From Candidatus Accumulibacter contiguus (GTDB lineage: Bacteria; Pseudomonadota; Gammaproteobacteria; Burkholderiales; Rhodocyclaceae): a stretch of DNA of 64,000 nucleotides. The notes under the pieces were generated by a model that was not told the DNA's origin, did not search any database, and saw only the letters and a program-made list of their open reading frames with translations. The position numbers and the translations under genes were made by a program. The DNA is taken from assembly GCF_012940005.1 (NCBI RefSeq), contig NZ_SPMX01000053.1, forward strand, positions 1 through 64,000. Direction: 5' to 3'. Shown in pieces: positions 28,036 to 36,392 of this stretch. Positions within the stretch are counted from its first letter, which is position 1. The number at the start of each line of letters is the position of its first letter.

Positions 28036-28520
28036 GCATGCGCGCACCCATCCATGAGTTCAGCGTCAAACTCCTCACAGGAGGCCAGCAGTCGATGGCC
28101 GACTACACCGGCAAGGTTCTGCTGATCGTCAACACCGCCAGCCATTGCGGCTTCACGCCACAGTACGCGGGTCTCGAAGCGCTTTACCAGCGCTACCGGG
28201 AGCGCGGCCTGGTGGTTCTCGGTTTTCCCTGCAACCAGTTTGGATCGCAGGAACCAGGGGATGCAGAGGAAATTGCCGGCTTCTGTCAGAAGAACTATGG
28301 CGTCAGCTTCCCGATGTTTGCCAAGATCGAGGTCAACGGCGACGACGCCCATCCGCTCTACCAGTATCTGAAGAAGGCCGCACCTGGCCTGCTTGGCAGC
28401 GAAGCAATCAAATGGAACTTCACCAAGTTTCTGGTCAATCGCCAGGGGGAAGTGAATGAACGCTATGCCCCGGCTACCGCCCCGGAGTCCATCGCCAACG
28501 ACATCGAGAAACTGCTCTGA
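28032..28520 (+). CDS. Glutathione peroxidase family protein (cysteine type)
   Basis: A 162-residue thiol peroxidase. The three family motifs are present: [13 protein letters not shown] with the peroxidatic Cys in place of selenocysteine, [14 protein letters not shown] with the resolving Cys and Gln, and [11 protein letters not shown] with the Trp-Asn pair. It has no signal peptide and should act in the cytoplasm, most likely with thioredoxin. Coupled by 4 bp to gcvP, it may protect the oxygen-sensitive glycine/folate flux, but that is only inferred from context. Confidence 0.93.
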   Translation: MSMRAPIHEFSVKLLTGGQQSMADYTGKVLLIVNTASHCGFTPQYAGLEALYQRYRERGLVVLGFPCNQFGSQEPGDAEEIAGFCQKNYGVSFPMFAKIEVNGDDAHPLYQYLKKAAPGLLGSEAIKWNFTKFLVNRQGEVNERYAPATAPESIANDIEKLL

Positions 28521-28538
28521 TGCTGCTGGCTGCAGCGA

Positions 28539-29321
28539 ATGACGAAGATCGGCAGGCCTGGCCTCATGCCCGCGCCTGATTTCAGCGCCATGCTGCGCTG
28601 GCCGAACGTGCCGGCCTGCTACGGCTGGTTGTCGCTGGACCGGCGTGGCCGCTGGCGACTGCGCGGCGAGGCGCTTGGCCATGCCGGCCTCAACGACTTC
28701 CTGAACCGCCAGTACGCGCATGACCAGGACGGCAACTACTTCGTGCAGAATGGCCCACAACGGGTGTTTGTCGAATTGGAGTACACGCCGTGGGTACTGC
28801 GCCTGGTTGCGACAGACCGCCTGGAAACGCATACCGGCGAGGATGTCAGCACGATCCGTGGCGCCGCCCTCGATGACGAAGGGAATCTGCTGATCGAGAT
28901 CCCGGAAGGAATCGCCTTGCTCTGCGACCGGGATCTGCCTGCCCTGCGCGACTGCCTGCACTTGCCGAATGGCGAGTCCGCTGACGATGCGAGCTTGTTC
29001 GAAATCATTGCGCAGCCGCTTGCCGGCCGGACCGCGCTGACCCTCGACTGGGTAGGCCAGCGCGTGCCGGTGGTCTCGGTACGCCGGTCCGATGTGCCCG
29101 GACGCTATGGCTTCGTGGCTTCCCCGCAAACGGTCATGACTTTGCAAGACACCCCCGATGATGAAATTCATGACCGTTTCCCCTCACCCCTGACCCCTCC
29201 CCCGCGAGGGGGGAGGGGAGATTCGAGAGTCGCTCGCGACTTTCATAGTAACGGCGATGGCGGGAGCAACGGCTGCGATAAACCCTGGCGGGATGGACTA
29301 ATGATTGATGTTGGCGAATAA
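28539..29321 (+). CDS. Conserved hypothetical protein, possibly DUF2946-like, with repeat-derived C-terminus
   Basis: Up to 260 residues. The first 205 look like a real domain: MLRWPNVPACYGWLSLDRRGRWRLRGE, then GLNDFLNRQYAHDQDGNYFVQNGPQRVFVELEYTPWVLRL. I recall similar betaproteobacterial proteins of about 180-200 residues, but the family number is uncertain and no function is known. The last 50 codons run through the two-hairpin repeat at 29194-29244 and are low in complexity, so the gene's original stop has probably been replaced. The ATG at 28566 is an alternative start. Follows the peroxidase by 18 bp. Confidence 0.6.
   Translation: MTKIGRPGLMPAPDFSAMLRWPNVPACYGWLSLDRRGRWRLRGEALGHAGLNDFLNRQYAHDQDGNYFVQNGPQRVFVELEYTPWVLRLVATDRLETHTGEDVSTIRGAALDDEGNLLIEIPEGIALLCDRDLPALRDCLHLPNGESADDASLFEIIAQPLAGRTALTLDWVGQRVPVVSVRRSDVPGRYGFVASPQTVMTLQDTPDDEIHDRFPSPLTPPPRGGRGDSRVARDFHSNGDGGSNGCDKPWRDGLMIDVGE
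29194..29244. repeat. Two-hairpin intergenic repeat (REP-like)
   Basis: CCCCTCCCCC (29194-29203) pairs with the GGGGGGAGGGG run (29208-29218) around a GCGA loop; a second stem GAGAGTCGC/GCGACTTTC follows at 29225-29244. Paired G/C-rich hairpins of this kind are dispersed repeats in many Rhodocyclales genomes and can act as terminators or RNA-stability elements. The repeat is read through by the preceding open frame. Confidence 0.6.
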
Positions 29322-29389
29322 TTGCGCGCTGTCCGCCAACCGCGGATCCGACATTCCTGTGTCGGGCCGTTTCTTAGCCGAGGTTTGTG

Positions 29390-29662
29390 ATGCGCTACCA
29401 GGTTTTTGTGGAAGAAGAGGAAGGCTCCGACACTGGGGGGGATCTGGGCAATTTCGATCAGTTGGATGAGGTCTGGGCCTTCATCCAGAGCCGCCTGCCT
29501 ACCGGGGTTTTCAGTGATCGCCGCCTGGTCTGGGTGAAGGATCGAGAAGCCGATGCTGACGTTTCCTTTTCCTTGACGACCGAGCTATGGGCCGAGCATT
29601 GCGAAACACCGCTGGCCTTCGCTCGCTGCTTCAAGATGTTTCTTGCCTTCAAACACGAGTAG
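29390..29662 (+). CDS. Small acidic hypothetical protein upstream of ClpX paralogue
   Basis: A 90-residue soluble protein with a strongly acidic N-terminal part (QVFVEEEEGSDTGGDLGNFDQLDEVW) and an amphipathic C-terminal half with ARCFKMFLAFKHE. GAGG precedes the ATG by a suitable distance; a GTG codon lies one codon upstream. I do not recognise a family. Only three bases separate its stop from the TTG start of the ClpX paralogue, so the two are made together, which makes an adaptor or substrate role worth testing. No signal peptide or membrane segment is seen. Confidence 0.65.
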   Translation: MRYQVFVEEEEGSDTGGDLGNFDQLDEVWAFIQSRLPTGVFSDRRLVWVKDREADADVSFSLTTELWAEHCETPLAFARCFKMFLAFKHE

Positions 29663-29665
29663 GCC

Positions 29666-30667
29666 TTGCTAACCAGAGAGACCACGCCCAGCGCGATCGT
29701 GAGGTATCTCGATCAGTATGTCATTGGCCAGGATGAAGCCAAGAAGATTCTGGCCGTTGCCGTCTACTCGCATTACCGGAAAATCGCCACCTTCGCCAAG
29801 GACAAGGGGTCGTTCGCCAAAAGCAACGTCCTGCTCGTCGGACCTTCCGGAACCGGAAAAACCCTGCTCTGCGACACCTTGTCCAGGATGCTCGATGTAC
29901 CATTCGTGACTGCCGATGCGACTTCGCTGGCGCAGACCAAGTATGTCAATGAAGAAATCGAGGCGGCTTTGCAGCGGCTGCTGGAGAAGGCGGACGGGAA
30001 CGTCGAGAACGCCCAGCACGGAATCATCTTCATCGATGAAATCGACAAGCTGAAAGCGACGCCAGCCGAATCGCGGGCCACTTCCGGCGAGAGCGTGCAG
30101 CACGCGCTGTTGAAAATCATGGAAGGTTCGCCGGTAAAGCTGAAGAACAATCAGTACATCGATACCAGCAATGTCCTCTTCATCTGCGGTGGAGCCTTCG
30201 TCGGTCTCGAAAAGATCATGTCCAAGACGCATGGTTTCGGGTTTATCGCCACCTCGACTGACGACAACCAGAACATCCTCGACCGACTGAACCAGCGGGT
30301 GAAACCGACCGACCTGTTCGAATTCGGGCTGATTCCGGAATTCACCGGCCGCCTGCCGGTGATCGCCAACCTGCACCCGCTGAGCAAGGCGATGCTGGTG
30401 AGCATCATGAGCGTGCCGAAGAACTCGATCTATCGACAGTACATCGAAATCTTCCGGGGCGAGGGCGTGGAGTTGAGTATCGGCCAGCGGGTGTTCGAGC
30501 AGATTGCCGAAATCGCCATCGAATACAAGACCGGCGCGCGCAGCCTGCGCGGCATTTTCGAGGAACTGATCACGCCGATTCTCTACGTCGTACCGGACAA
30601 ACCCGAGATCTGCAAGGTTGAAATCCGCTCGCTCTTCGAAGATGCCCGTTTTTTCAGAAGGAAGTAA
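29666..30667 (+). CDS. ClpX-like AAA+ unfoldase paralogue lacking the zinc domain
   Basis: A 333-residue HslU/ClpX-family ATPase with TTG as the likely start. Walker A GPSGTGKT (59-66), Walker B FIDE (122-125), the arginine-finger box EFTGRLP and sensor-2 GARSLR are intact, so it should hydrolyse ATP. Three ClpX features differ: the N-terminal zinc-binding domain is absent; the pore-1 loop GYVG is KYVN (92-95); the RKH pore loop is gone, with the segment shortened to KLKNNQY. The ClpP-docking IGF loop region reads HGFGFIA. It is therefore a paralogue with changed substrate handling rather than ClpX itself. The small acidic gene 3 bp upstream is its likely partner. Confidence 0.82.
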   Translation: MLTRETTPSAIVRYLDQYVIGQDEAKKILAVAVYSHYRKIATFAKDKGSFAKSNVLLVGPSGTGKTLLCDTLSRMLDVPFVTADATSLAQTKYVNEEIEAALQRLLEKADGNVENAQHGIIFIDEIDKLKATPAESRATSGESVQHALLKIMEGSPVKLKNNQYIDTSNVLFICGGAFVGLEKIMSKTHGFGFIATSTDDNQNILDRLNQRVKPTDLFEFGLIPEFTGRLPVIANLHPLSKAMLVSIMSVPKNSIYRQYIEIFRGEGVELSIGQRVFEQIAEIAIEYKTGARSLRGIFEELITPILYVVPDKPEICKVEIRSLFEDARFFRRK

Positions 30668-30950
30668 GCACGGCAGCCGGCCAGCGCCTGCCTGCCGACG
30701 CACAACGATTTTTTCCGGATCGCGGCTGCGGCCCCGTTGCTGGCGGATTCCGAAGCTCGCGGTGTTCAGCGTGCTCGCTTTCTATCTGATCGAACTCATT
30801 GGAATCAGCATGTTCCAGGACAATCTGCTCTACTACCCAAGGCGAGCGGTCGATTGGCCGCATTCGTCGATTCACCGATACCTACGGCTGGGATTGCTGA
30901 ATCCGGACTGGGCATCGGCTGCGCGCGACGAGGGTGGGTTCGGCGAGTGA
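30642..30950 (+). pseudogene. Alpha/beta hydrolase, N-terminal remnant
   Basis: From about 30726 the frame gives a membrane anchor (IPKLAVFSVLAFYLIELIGISMF) followed by QDNLLYYPRRAVD, which is the usual start of membrane-anchored alpha/beta hydrolases of the LLYxP type. The frame stops at 30950, before any catalytic motif, leaving about 75 recognisable residues. It overlaps or directly follows the ClpX paralogue end. I read it as a truncated gene; the rest is not found downstream, where a minus-strand gene lies. Confidence 0.55.
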
Positions 30951-31000
30951 TGGCGAGGTGTTGGGGTTCGCAAGTTCACCCCAACCTACGGTTTCTCAGC

Positions 31001-31456
31001 CTACGGCACGAGTTGCAGGCCGTTTTCCTCACACCATTCCCGCAGTGCCGCCTCGGTTGCCTTGGTCTCGTAGTCGTACCAGGCTTGCAGACAAGCTTTC
31101 CGTTCGAGGAAATCCTTGAAGCGCGCATACGCGCCGCGGCGGTCGAAGAATGCGGCGATGGTGTCCGACGATTCGGGGAGTACTTCGTCCGCGAAGCGCC
31201 AAACCAGGTCCTTCCCGAGGTCGAGGTCGTACTTGTGCGGGACGGCGACGTACAGCGTGGCATCGTCGATGTCCTCGGGCAGTTCCTCTTCGAGGTGGTG
31301 GCTGGACGAAGCCCAGTGCAGGCGTCCCGTCTGGCGCGAGACGAACGCGGAGTGCTCAGATGGCGCGGCGGCGCTGACCCAATCGAAGGCGGAGAGGAGA
31401 TCGTCGTAACGGATGCAGGTACGAGATTTCGGTTCGGCAGGCGGTGATTTAGTCAT
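31001..31456 (-). CDS. UPF0158-like family protein
   Basis: A 151-residue soluble protein with the UPF0158 pattern: an N-terminal VSRQTGRLHWAS motif, an acidic middle with YVAVPHKYDLDLGKDLVWRFADE, and the C-terminal AFFDRRGAYARFKDFLERKACLQAWYDYE block ending in ALREWCEENGL. The function of this family is not known. It starts just downstream of lutB's stop (6 bp) on the same strand, so it may be read from the lut transcript, though a functional link is not implied. Confidence 0.8.
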   Translation of the reverse strand: MTKSPPAEPKSRTCIRYDDLLSAFDWVSAAAPSEHSAFVSRQTGRLHWASSSHHLEEELPEDIDDATLYVAVPHKYDLDLGKDLVWRFADEVLPESSDTIAAFFDRRGAYARFKDFLERKACLQAWYDYETKATEAALREWCEENGLQLVP

Positions 31457-31462
31457 GATCGG

Positions 31463-32902
31463 TCAGCGCCTTTCTCTGACCGCCATCTGCTCGTGCAAGG
31501 TCCGCTTTGCCGGCTTGAGCGGCGTGCGGCTGACCGTCCAGCCGGACTGCATCGGCGGTGTCAGCGCCCGGAAACGCGTTGCCAGCCAGCCAAAGGCACG
31601 ATACAGCGCGGGGCGCGTATACAACGCCGCCCAGCCTGACCAGACGGCGTCCACCAGTCCGCTCTTTGCTGCGCCCTGACCGAGCATGGGCGTGTGACCA
31701 GGGCGTGCGTCGTGCTGTGCCTCAGCCCGCAGACGGATCAGCAGGTCGGGAATCGGAATCTTGACCGGACAGACCTCGCCGCAGGCACCGCAGAGACTCG
31801 AAGCCGTCGGCAGGACATGCGTGGCGGCGAGACCGAGCATATGTGGCGAGATGATTTCACCGATCGGACCGGGATACGTCGTGCCGTAAGCGTGGCCACC
31901 GATGCGGGTATATACCGGGCAATGGTTCATGCAGGCGCCGCAACGGATGCACTGCAGTGTCGATCGCATCTGTTCGTCGCTGTAGGCCTGGGTGCGACCA
32001 TTATCGACCAGTACCAGGTGCATTTCGCGCGGCCCATCCTTTTCACCCGGTTTGCGCGGGCCGCTGATCATGTTGAAATAGGTGGTAATCGCCTGCCCGG
32101 TCGCCGAGCGCGTCAACAACCCGAGCAGCGGTGGCACGTGTTCGAGCTTCTCGACGACTTTTTCGATGCCGGTAATGGCGATATGCACGTCGGGAACGGT
32201 GGTGCACATGCGGCCGTTGCCCTCGTTCTCGACCAGGCACAGGGTGCCGGTTTCGGCGACGGCGAAGTTCACTCCCGAGAGGCCGATCTCGGCAGTCATG
32301 AACTTCTCGCGCAAGACGGCGCGGCCGATGCCGATCAGTTCATCGACCGAATCGGTGTAAGTGGCGCCCGGCACTTTCGCGGCGAACAGGCGGGCGATCT
32401 CCTCTTTGGTTTTGTGGATCGCCGGCATGATGATGTGCGAGGGTTTTTCGCCATCCAGCTGGACGATGTATTCGCCCATGTCGCTCTCGAGGGCCTCCAT
32501 GCCGGCGTCGGCCATCGCGTGATTGAGCTCGATCTCTTCACTGACCATCGACTTGCCCTTGACCATCAGCTTCGTTGAATGTCGCCGGGCGATGTCGATG
32601 ATGATCCGGTTGGCCTGTTCCGCGTTCTCGGCCCAGTGCACCTGCACACCGTTCTCGGTCAGCTTGCGCTCGAGTTGTTCGAGCAAGTCGGGTAGCCGAG
32701 CCAGGCTGTACTTGCGGATATGCTCGGCAAGCGCACGCTGCTTCTCGAACAGTGCGGCGTCGGGAAATTGCACTGCGCGTTTGTTGATCAGGAAATCCAT
32801 GGCGCCGCGGAAGCTGCGACGCAGATGCTCGTTGGCGACTGCCGCCGCGGCGCGCTGCTTGAATTCACTGGCGGGAACGAACTGTAGTGGCTTGGCGTTC
32901 AT
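31463..32902 (-). CDS. lutB: Lactate utilization iron-sulfur protein LutB
   Basis: The 479-residue iron-sulfur subunit of the LutABC L-lactate dehydrogenase complex, which oxidises lactate to pyruvate at the membrane. An LUD domain fills the N-terminal two-thirds (for example KSMVSEEIELNHAM and GLSGVNFAVAETGTLCLVENEGNGR), followed by two 4Fe-4S motifs: CIRCGACMNHCPVY and CGACGEVCPVKIP. Its start overlaps lutC by 4 bp. Gene order lutA-lutC-lutB differs from Bacillus lutABC but is common in proteobacteria. Confidence 0.92.
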   Translation of the reverse strand: MNAKPLQFVPASEFKQRAAAAVANEHLRRSFRGAMDFLINKRAVQFPDAALFEKQRALAEHIRKYSLARLPDLLEQLERKLTENGVQVHWAENAEQANRIIIDIARRHSTKLMVKGKSMVSEEIELNHAMADAGMEALESDMGEYIVQLDGEKPSHIIMPAIHKTKEEIARLFAAKVPGATYTDSVDELIGIGRAVLREKFMTAEIGLSGVNFAVAETGTLCLVENEGNGRMCTTVPDVHIAITGIEKVVEKLEHVPPLLGLLTRSATGQAITTYFNMISGPRKPGEKDGPREMHLVLVDNGRTQAYSDEQMRSTLQCIRCGACMNHCPVYTRIGGHAYGTTYPGPIGEIISPHMLGLAATHVLPTASSLCGACGEVCPVKIPIPDLLIRLRAEAQHDARPGHTPMLGQGAAKSGLVDAVWSGWAALYTRPALYRAFGWLATRFRALTPPMQSGWTVSRTPLKPAKRTLHEQMAVRERR

Positions 32903-33588
32903 TGCAGTTTCTCCTCTTCGCCTTCTTCTCCCTCTTCGAGCAGCAACAGGACGATCAACTCTTTCGGGCCATGCGCACCGTAGGCGAGCGTCACCTGGAT
33001 GTCGGCGGTCTTCGACGGACCCGAGACGAGCAGTGCGTTGGTCGGCATGTGCTCACTCCAGCCCTGCTCGGTCATTGCCGCAAAGAGATTGTCGTACAGT
33101 TGCCTGGCGTCCAGCAGAGCAAAATGGATCGGCGGCACCAGCGACATCAGACGCGGTTCGCTGGCGTCCGGCCAGATGATCAGCGTACCGGTCTCGGCAA
33201 TGCCGCCGCGCGTCGAGGTCAGACTGGCGTCGGTGTCGTGGAAGAGTTCCTTCTTCCACCCATCGACTGCTCGATCATAAGCTTTCAGCCCGCCAATCCC
33301 GGCGGCCTGCAGCGCCGCCGCATGCGGTTCGGCATGCAACAAGGAACGAACCCCCTTGGCCACGCACAACTCGCGCAGTTTATTCGGCCAGTCGGCGTGC
33401 GTCGTCGGAAGCACCTCTCCATGCCAGAAAGCCATCTTCTCGCAGAACAGTTCGATACGCTCGGCACGACTGCTGTCCGGCCTGCCGGCACGGCTCGCGG
33501 CATGGAAAGCATGCACGTCGGGCAGCAGTGGTGCCTTTCCCTGCGGTGCCGCACGCAATCGTTGCAGGATATGGTCACGCGCACTCAT
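32899..33588 (-). CDS. lutC: Lactate utilization protein LutC (LUD domain)
   Basis: A 229-residue LUD-domain protein of the lactate oxidation complex. The domain core is visible in ITETGTL-like sequence GGIAETGTLIIWPDASEPRLMSLVPPIHFALL and GPSKTADIQVTLAYGAHGPKELIVLLL. The start at 33588 overlaps the lutA stop by 4 bp and the end overlaps lutB by 4 bp, so the three products are translated in strict order. The C-terminus ends in a run of Glu residues (EEGEEGEEEKLQ). Confidence 0.9.
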   Translation of the reverse strand: MSARDHILQRLRAAPQGKAPLLPDVHAFHAASRAGRPDSSRAERIELFCEKMAFWHGEVLPTTHADWPNKLRELCVAKGVRSLLHAEPHAAALQAAGIGGLKAYDRAVDGWKKELFHDTDASLTSTRGGIAETGTLIIWPDASEPRLMSLVPPIHFALLDARQLYDNLFAAMTEQGWSEHMPTNALLVSGPSKTADIQVTLAYGAHGPKELIVLLLLEEGEEGEEEKLQ

Positions 33589-34367
33589 TGCCGCCCCCTC
33601 TCGCCAGCACTGCGTTGCCACAGGAAAGTTGCCAGATGCTGGCCCTGCAGGCCATTCCCCCGCTTCTGCAGAGTGTGGTTGAGGTTGAGCATGCAACCGC
33701 AGTCCGCCGAGACGAAGGTCTGTGCACCGGTTTCCTGGATGGCCTCGACCTTGTCGCTGGCCATCGCCGACGAGATCGCCGGGTGCTTGAGCGAGAACGT
33801 GCCACCGAAACCGCAACATTCGGATTCGTGGGCATGCAGGGCGACTTCGACTCCTGGCAACTGGCCAAGCAGTGCACGTGCATGCAGGTGCGTACCCATT
33901 TCGCGACGGGCGGCGCAGGAGGTATGCAGCGCCACACGAGCCGGCGCGCCCTGATCGCTCAGTCGAACCTTGACGACGTGCAGAAGAAACTCCGAGAGCT
34001 CGAAAATCCGCTCGGCAAGCGCTCTGGCCTCGGACAAGAGGCGCGCATCGTCGGCGAAAATCCTGGGGTAATGGTGACGCATCATGCCGGCACAGGAACC
34101 GGAAGGAACGATCACTGGCCACGGTTCCGGAAACAGGCGCAACTGCGACAACGCCACTGCGCGTGTCTGCTCGGGAAAGCCACTGCTGTGCGCCGGTTGT
34201 CCACAGCAGGTCTGATCGGCCGGGAAATGGACCTCGATTCCCTCGCGCTCGAGCAGGCGGAGCGTATCCATGCCGGCCTCCGGACAGAATAGATCGATCA
34301 GACAGGTCCCGAAAAGATAGACCCTGGCCGGCTTCTCGGGGTATTGGCGGCTGCCTGTTTCTTCCAT
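33585..34367 (-). CDS. lutA: Lactate utilization protein LutA (CCG-domain)
   Basis: A 260-residue (Fe-S)-binding oxidoreductase subunit. It has the two cysteine-rich CCG domains, seen as QTCCGQPAHSSGF in the first half and ESECCGFGGTFS in the second, like GlpC and heterodisulfide reductase B. The ATG at 34367 is preceded by AGAGGAG. As first gene of lutACB it is controlled from the gap to the divergent GntR gene, which holds two identical TGGTAAGACCA operators. Confidence 0.92.
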   Translation of the reverse strand: MEETGSRQYPEKPARVYLFGTCLIDLFCPEAGMDTLRLLEREGIEVHFPADQTCCGQPAHSSGFPEQTRAVALSQLRLFPEPWPVIVPSGSCAGMMRHHYPRIFADDARLLSEARALAERIFELSEFLLHVVKVRLSDQGAPARVALHTSCAARREMGTHLHARALLGQLPGVEVALHAHESECCGFGGTFSLKHPAISSAMASDKVEAIQETGAQTFVSADCGCMLNLNHTLQKRGNGLQGQHLATFLWQRSAGERGRQ

Positions 34368-34398
34368 GGCGGACTCCTCTTGTCGCAGTAAGGAAAAG

Positions 34399-34409
34399 TG
34401 GTAAGACCA
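34399..34409. promoter_or_regulatory. GntR/FadR-type operator, lut-proximal copy
   Basis: TGGTAAGACCA is a perfect dyad of the TGGTnnnACCA class bound by FadR-subfamily regulators such as PdhR and LldR. It lies about 30 bp upstream of the lutA start, a position suited to repression by the divergent regulator. Confidence 0.7.
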
Positions 34410-34525
34410 ATTTTTCGTACTCTAAGACCGCCCGTCCGATTTGTCAATGTCCGCACTGCTTCCGGCGCCAGCAAATCAGTCCGAGGGTTCTGCCAGAAAT
34501 ATCGATCGTCCTGGCCGACGATCAC

Positions 34526-34536
34526 TGGTAAGACCA
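34526..34536. promoter_or_regulatory. GntR/FadR-type operator, regulator-proximal copy
   Basis: A second exact copy of TGGTAAGACCA, 127 bp from the first and about 50 bp upstream of the regulator gene. Two sites flanking the shared promoter region suggest autoregulation and DNA looping, as known for lactate regulators of this family. Confidence 0.7.
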
Positions 34537-34586
34537 CTGGATTCCTGCAATAATCCCGAGCAGGCCAACCCGATAGACAGACCCGC

Positions 34587-35339
34587 ATGAGTTACAGCAA
34601 GCTCAATCTGCCGCGCATCCCCGACGCCATTGCTCATCAACTCGAGACGCGCATTCTGGAGGGTTCACTGAAACCGGGCGACCGCCTGCCGGCCGAGCGA
34701 GAACTGGCGGTGGAACTGGGAGTCTCCCGCCCCTCACTGCGGGAAGCGATCAAGAAACTGGTTTCGCGCGAGCTACTGGTCAGTCGTCAGGGCGGCGGCA
34801 CCTACGTCACCGACCGGCTCGACTCCAGCTTCATTGATCCCTGGCAACAATTGATCGATCAGCATCCGTTCCTGCAGGACGACGTGCTCGAATTCCGCCA
34901 TCTACTTGAGGCGTCGGCGGCCGAGCTGGCCGCACAACGGGCAACCGATGCTGACCTGCAACGTCTCGAAGAAGCGTACATCCGCTTGGACGCAGCCTAT
35001 CTCGGCGAAGATCGGAGTGCGCAGGTCGCCGCCGATGTCGCTTTTCATCTGACGGTTGCCGAGTCAACGCACAATGCCTTGTACGGTCACCTCCTGGGCA
35101 GCATCCTGCGCCTGTTGCACGAGCATGTCCGACGCAGCCTCCGGGAAATGGCAGTCCATCCCGACACCGGTCGGCAATTGATGAAGCAGCATCAGGCCAT
35201 CCGCGATGCGATCGTCGAGCGCAAACCCGAGGCCGCGCGGCTGGCCGCGCAAACCCACATCCACTATGTCCGTCAACGCCTCAGCGATGCTGCACGCTCG
35301 GAAAAACGCCAGCAACGATCGCTGCGACACCTGAGTTGA
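34587..35339 (+). CDS. GntR family (FadR subfamily) regulator of lactate utilization
   Basis: A 250-residue repressor. The N-terminal winged helix reads DRLPAERELAVELGVSRPSLREAIKKLVSRELLVSRQGGGTYV, standard for GntR proteins, and the C-terminal FCD domain has the helical HHLTV-type metal site (DVAFHLTVAESTHN and HQAIRDAIVERKPEAA). Effectors are usually lactate or a related 2-hydroxy acid. Divergent from lutACB with two identical operators between them, so it is the probable lut repressor. Confidence 0.88.
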   Translation: MSYSKLNLPRIPDAIAHQLETRILEGSLKPGDRLPAERELAVELGVSRPSLREAIKKLVSRELLVSRQGGGTYVTDRLDSSFIDPWQQLIDQHPFLQDDVLEFRHLLEASAAELAAQRATDADLQRLEEAYIRLDAAYLGEDRSAQVAADVAFHLTVAESTHNALYGHLLGSILRLLHEHVRRSLREMAVHPDTGRQLMKQHQAIRDAIVERKPEAARLAAQTHIHYVRQRLSDAARSEKRQQRSLRHLS

Positions 35340-35420
35340 TCGTCATGAGGGTTGGCGGCGCCAGCAGCAGCGACGGGGCCGCGGCAGCATGCTGCCGGGG
35401 CCGATCCGAGATCCGTCCTG

Positions 35421-35867
35421 CTACACTTTTTCACGCATCAGCCGGGCCTTCTCGCGCACCCAGTCGCGCTCTTTTTCGGCTTCCCGCTTGTCGTATTGCT
35501 TCTTGCCCTTGGCCAGGCCGATCTCGACCTTGATGCGGCCACGCTGGAAATGCAGGTCGAGCGGCAGCAGGGTGTAGCCGGCGCGTTCGACCTGACCGAT
35601 CAGTTTGCCGATCTGCCGGCTGTGCAACAGCAACTTGCGGGTGCGAACCGGATCCGGCTTGACATGCGACGACGCCGCCAGCAGTGGCGTGATATGCATG
35701 CCGAAAAGAAACACTTCGCCGTTACGGATGACGACATACGCTTCCTTGATGCTCGCCCGGCCACCCCGGATCGCTTTGACCTCCCAGCCCTCCAGTGCGA
35801 TACCGGCCTCCAGCTTCTCTTCGATGAAGTAGTCATGAAAGGCCTTCTTGTTGGCGACGATGCTCAT
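35421..35867 (-). CDS. smpB: tmRNA-binding protein SmpB
   Basis: A 148-residue protein needed for trans-translation; it brings tmRNA to stalled ribosomes. Starts [45 protein letters not shown], with the conserved OB-fold and the ATG at 35867; the larger frame to 36371 is the antisense of ratA. The C-terminal tail ([20 protein letters not shown]), which enters the ribosomal mRNA channel, is complete. Divergent from ratA, with a short dyad (AGAATC/GATTCT, 35905-35919) between them. The tmRNA gene itself is not in the window. Confidence 0.95.
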   Translation of the reverse strand: MSIVANKKAFHDYFIEEKLEAGIALEGWEVKAIRGGRASIKEAYVVIRNGEVFLFGMHITPLLAASSHVKPDPVRTRKLLLHSRQIGKLIGQVERAGYTLLPLDLHFQRGRIKVEIGLAKGKKQYDKREAEKERDWVREKARLMREKV

Positions 35868-35945
35868 GGTGCCGTTTCTCGGGTAGTCAGGGTTCGGGAG
35901 TGCTAGAATCCTCGATTCTACAGGATTCACGAGGTGTGGCAGCGA

Positions 35946-36392
35946 ATGGCCATGGTCAAGAAATCGGTACTGATCGAGCGTTCCTCGCAACAGATGTTCG
36001 ATTTGGTCGACCGCGTCGAGGACTACCCGCAGTTCCTGCCGTGGTGCAGCCTGACACACTGCGAATTCCGCGACGACACCAGGACGGTGGCCACCCTGCA
36101 CATCAACTACCGCAACGTCAAATCCCACTTCACGACCGTGAACAACAAGGAGTCGCCGTTCTCGATGAAAATCACGCTGGTGGATGGTCCGTTTCGCCGG
36201 CTTGACGGGGTTTGGCATTTCAAACCGCTCGCCGCACACGCTTGCAAGATCGAGTTCCAGCTCTCCTACGAGTTTTCCAGCAAGATGTTCGAAAAGGTCA
36301 TCGGGCCGGTCTTCAGCCAGATTGCCAATACCTTTGTCGACGCCTTCGTGAGGCGTGCGTACGACCTGCATGGAGCCGTGCCGAATGCCTGA
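35946..36392 (+). CDS. ratA: RatA/CoQ10-family START-like protein
   Basis: A 148-residue member of the polyketide cyclase/START superfamily: [34 protein letters not shown] and the C-terminal [33 protein letters not shown]. Relatives are named either RatA (a ribosome-subunit association toxin in E. coli) or Coq10-like ubiquinone carriers; the sequence cannot separate these. The gene order smpB (divergent)-ratA-rnfH is conserved in many proteobacteria. GAGGTG at 35931 supports the start at 35946; 35952 is also possible. Confidence 0.9.
   Translation: MAMVKKSVLIERSSQQMFDLVDRVEDYPQFLPWCSLTHCEFRDDTRTVATLHINYRNVKSHFTTVNNKESPFSMKITLVDGPFRRLDGVWHFKPLAAHACKIEFQLSYEFSSKMFEKVIGPVFSQIANTFVDAFVRRAYDLHGAVPNA

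Noticed and set aside
25936-28047. A 703-codon minus-strand open frame opposite gcvP
   Set aside because: Shadow of gcvP; composition is rich in Arg, Gly and Val with no motif, whereas gcvP has the PLP lysine and both halves.
30668-31000. A complete alpha/beta hydrolase downstream of the ClpX paralogue
   Set aside because: Only the anchor and LLYYP start are present; no nucleophile elbow, Asp or His follows before the stop.
32899-34410. One 503-residue protein spanning lutC and upstream DNA
   Set aside because: LutC homology starts at the ATG at 33588, directly coupled to lutA by a 4-bp overlap; the upstream codons are lutA read in another frame.
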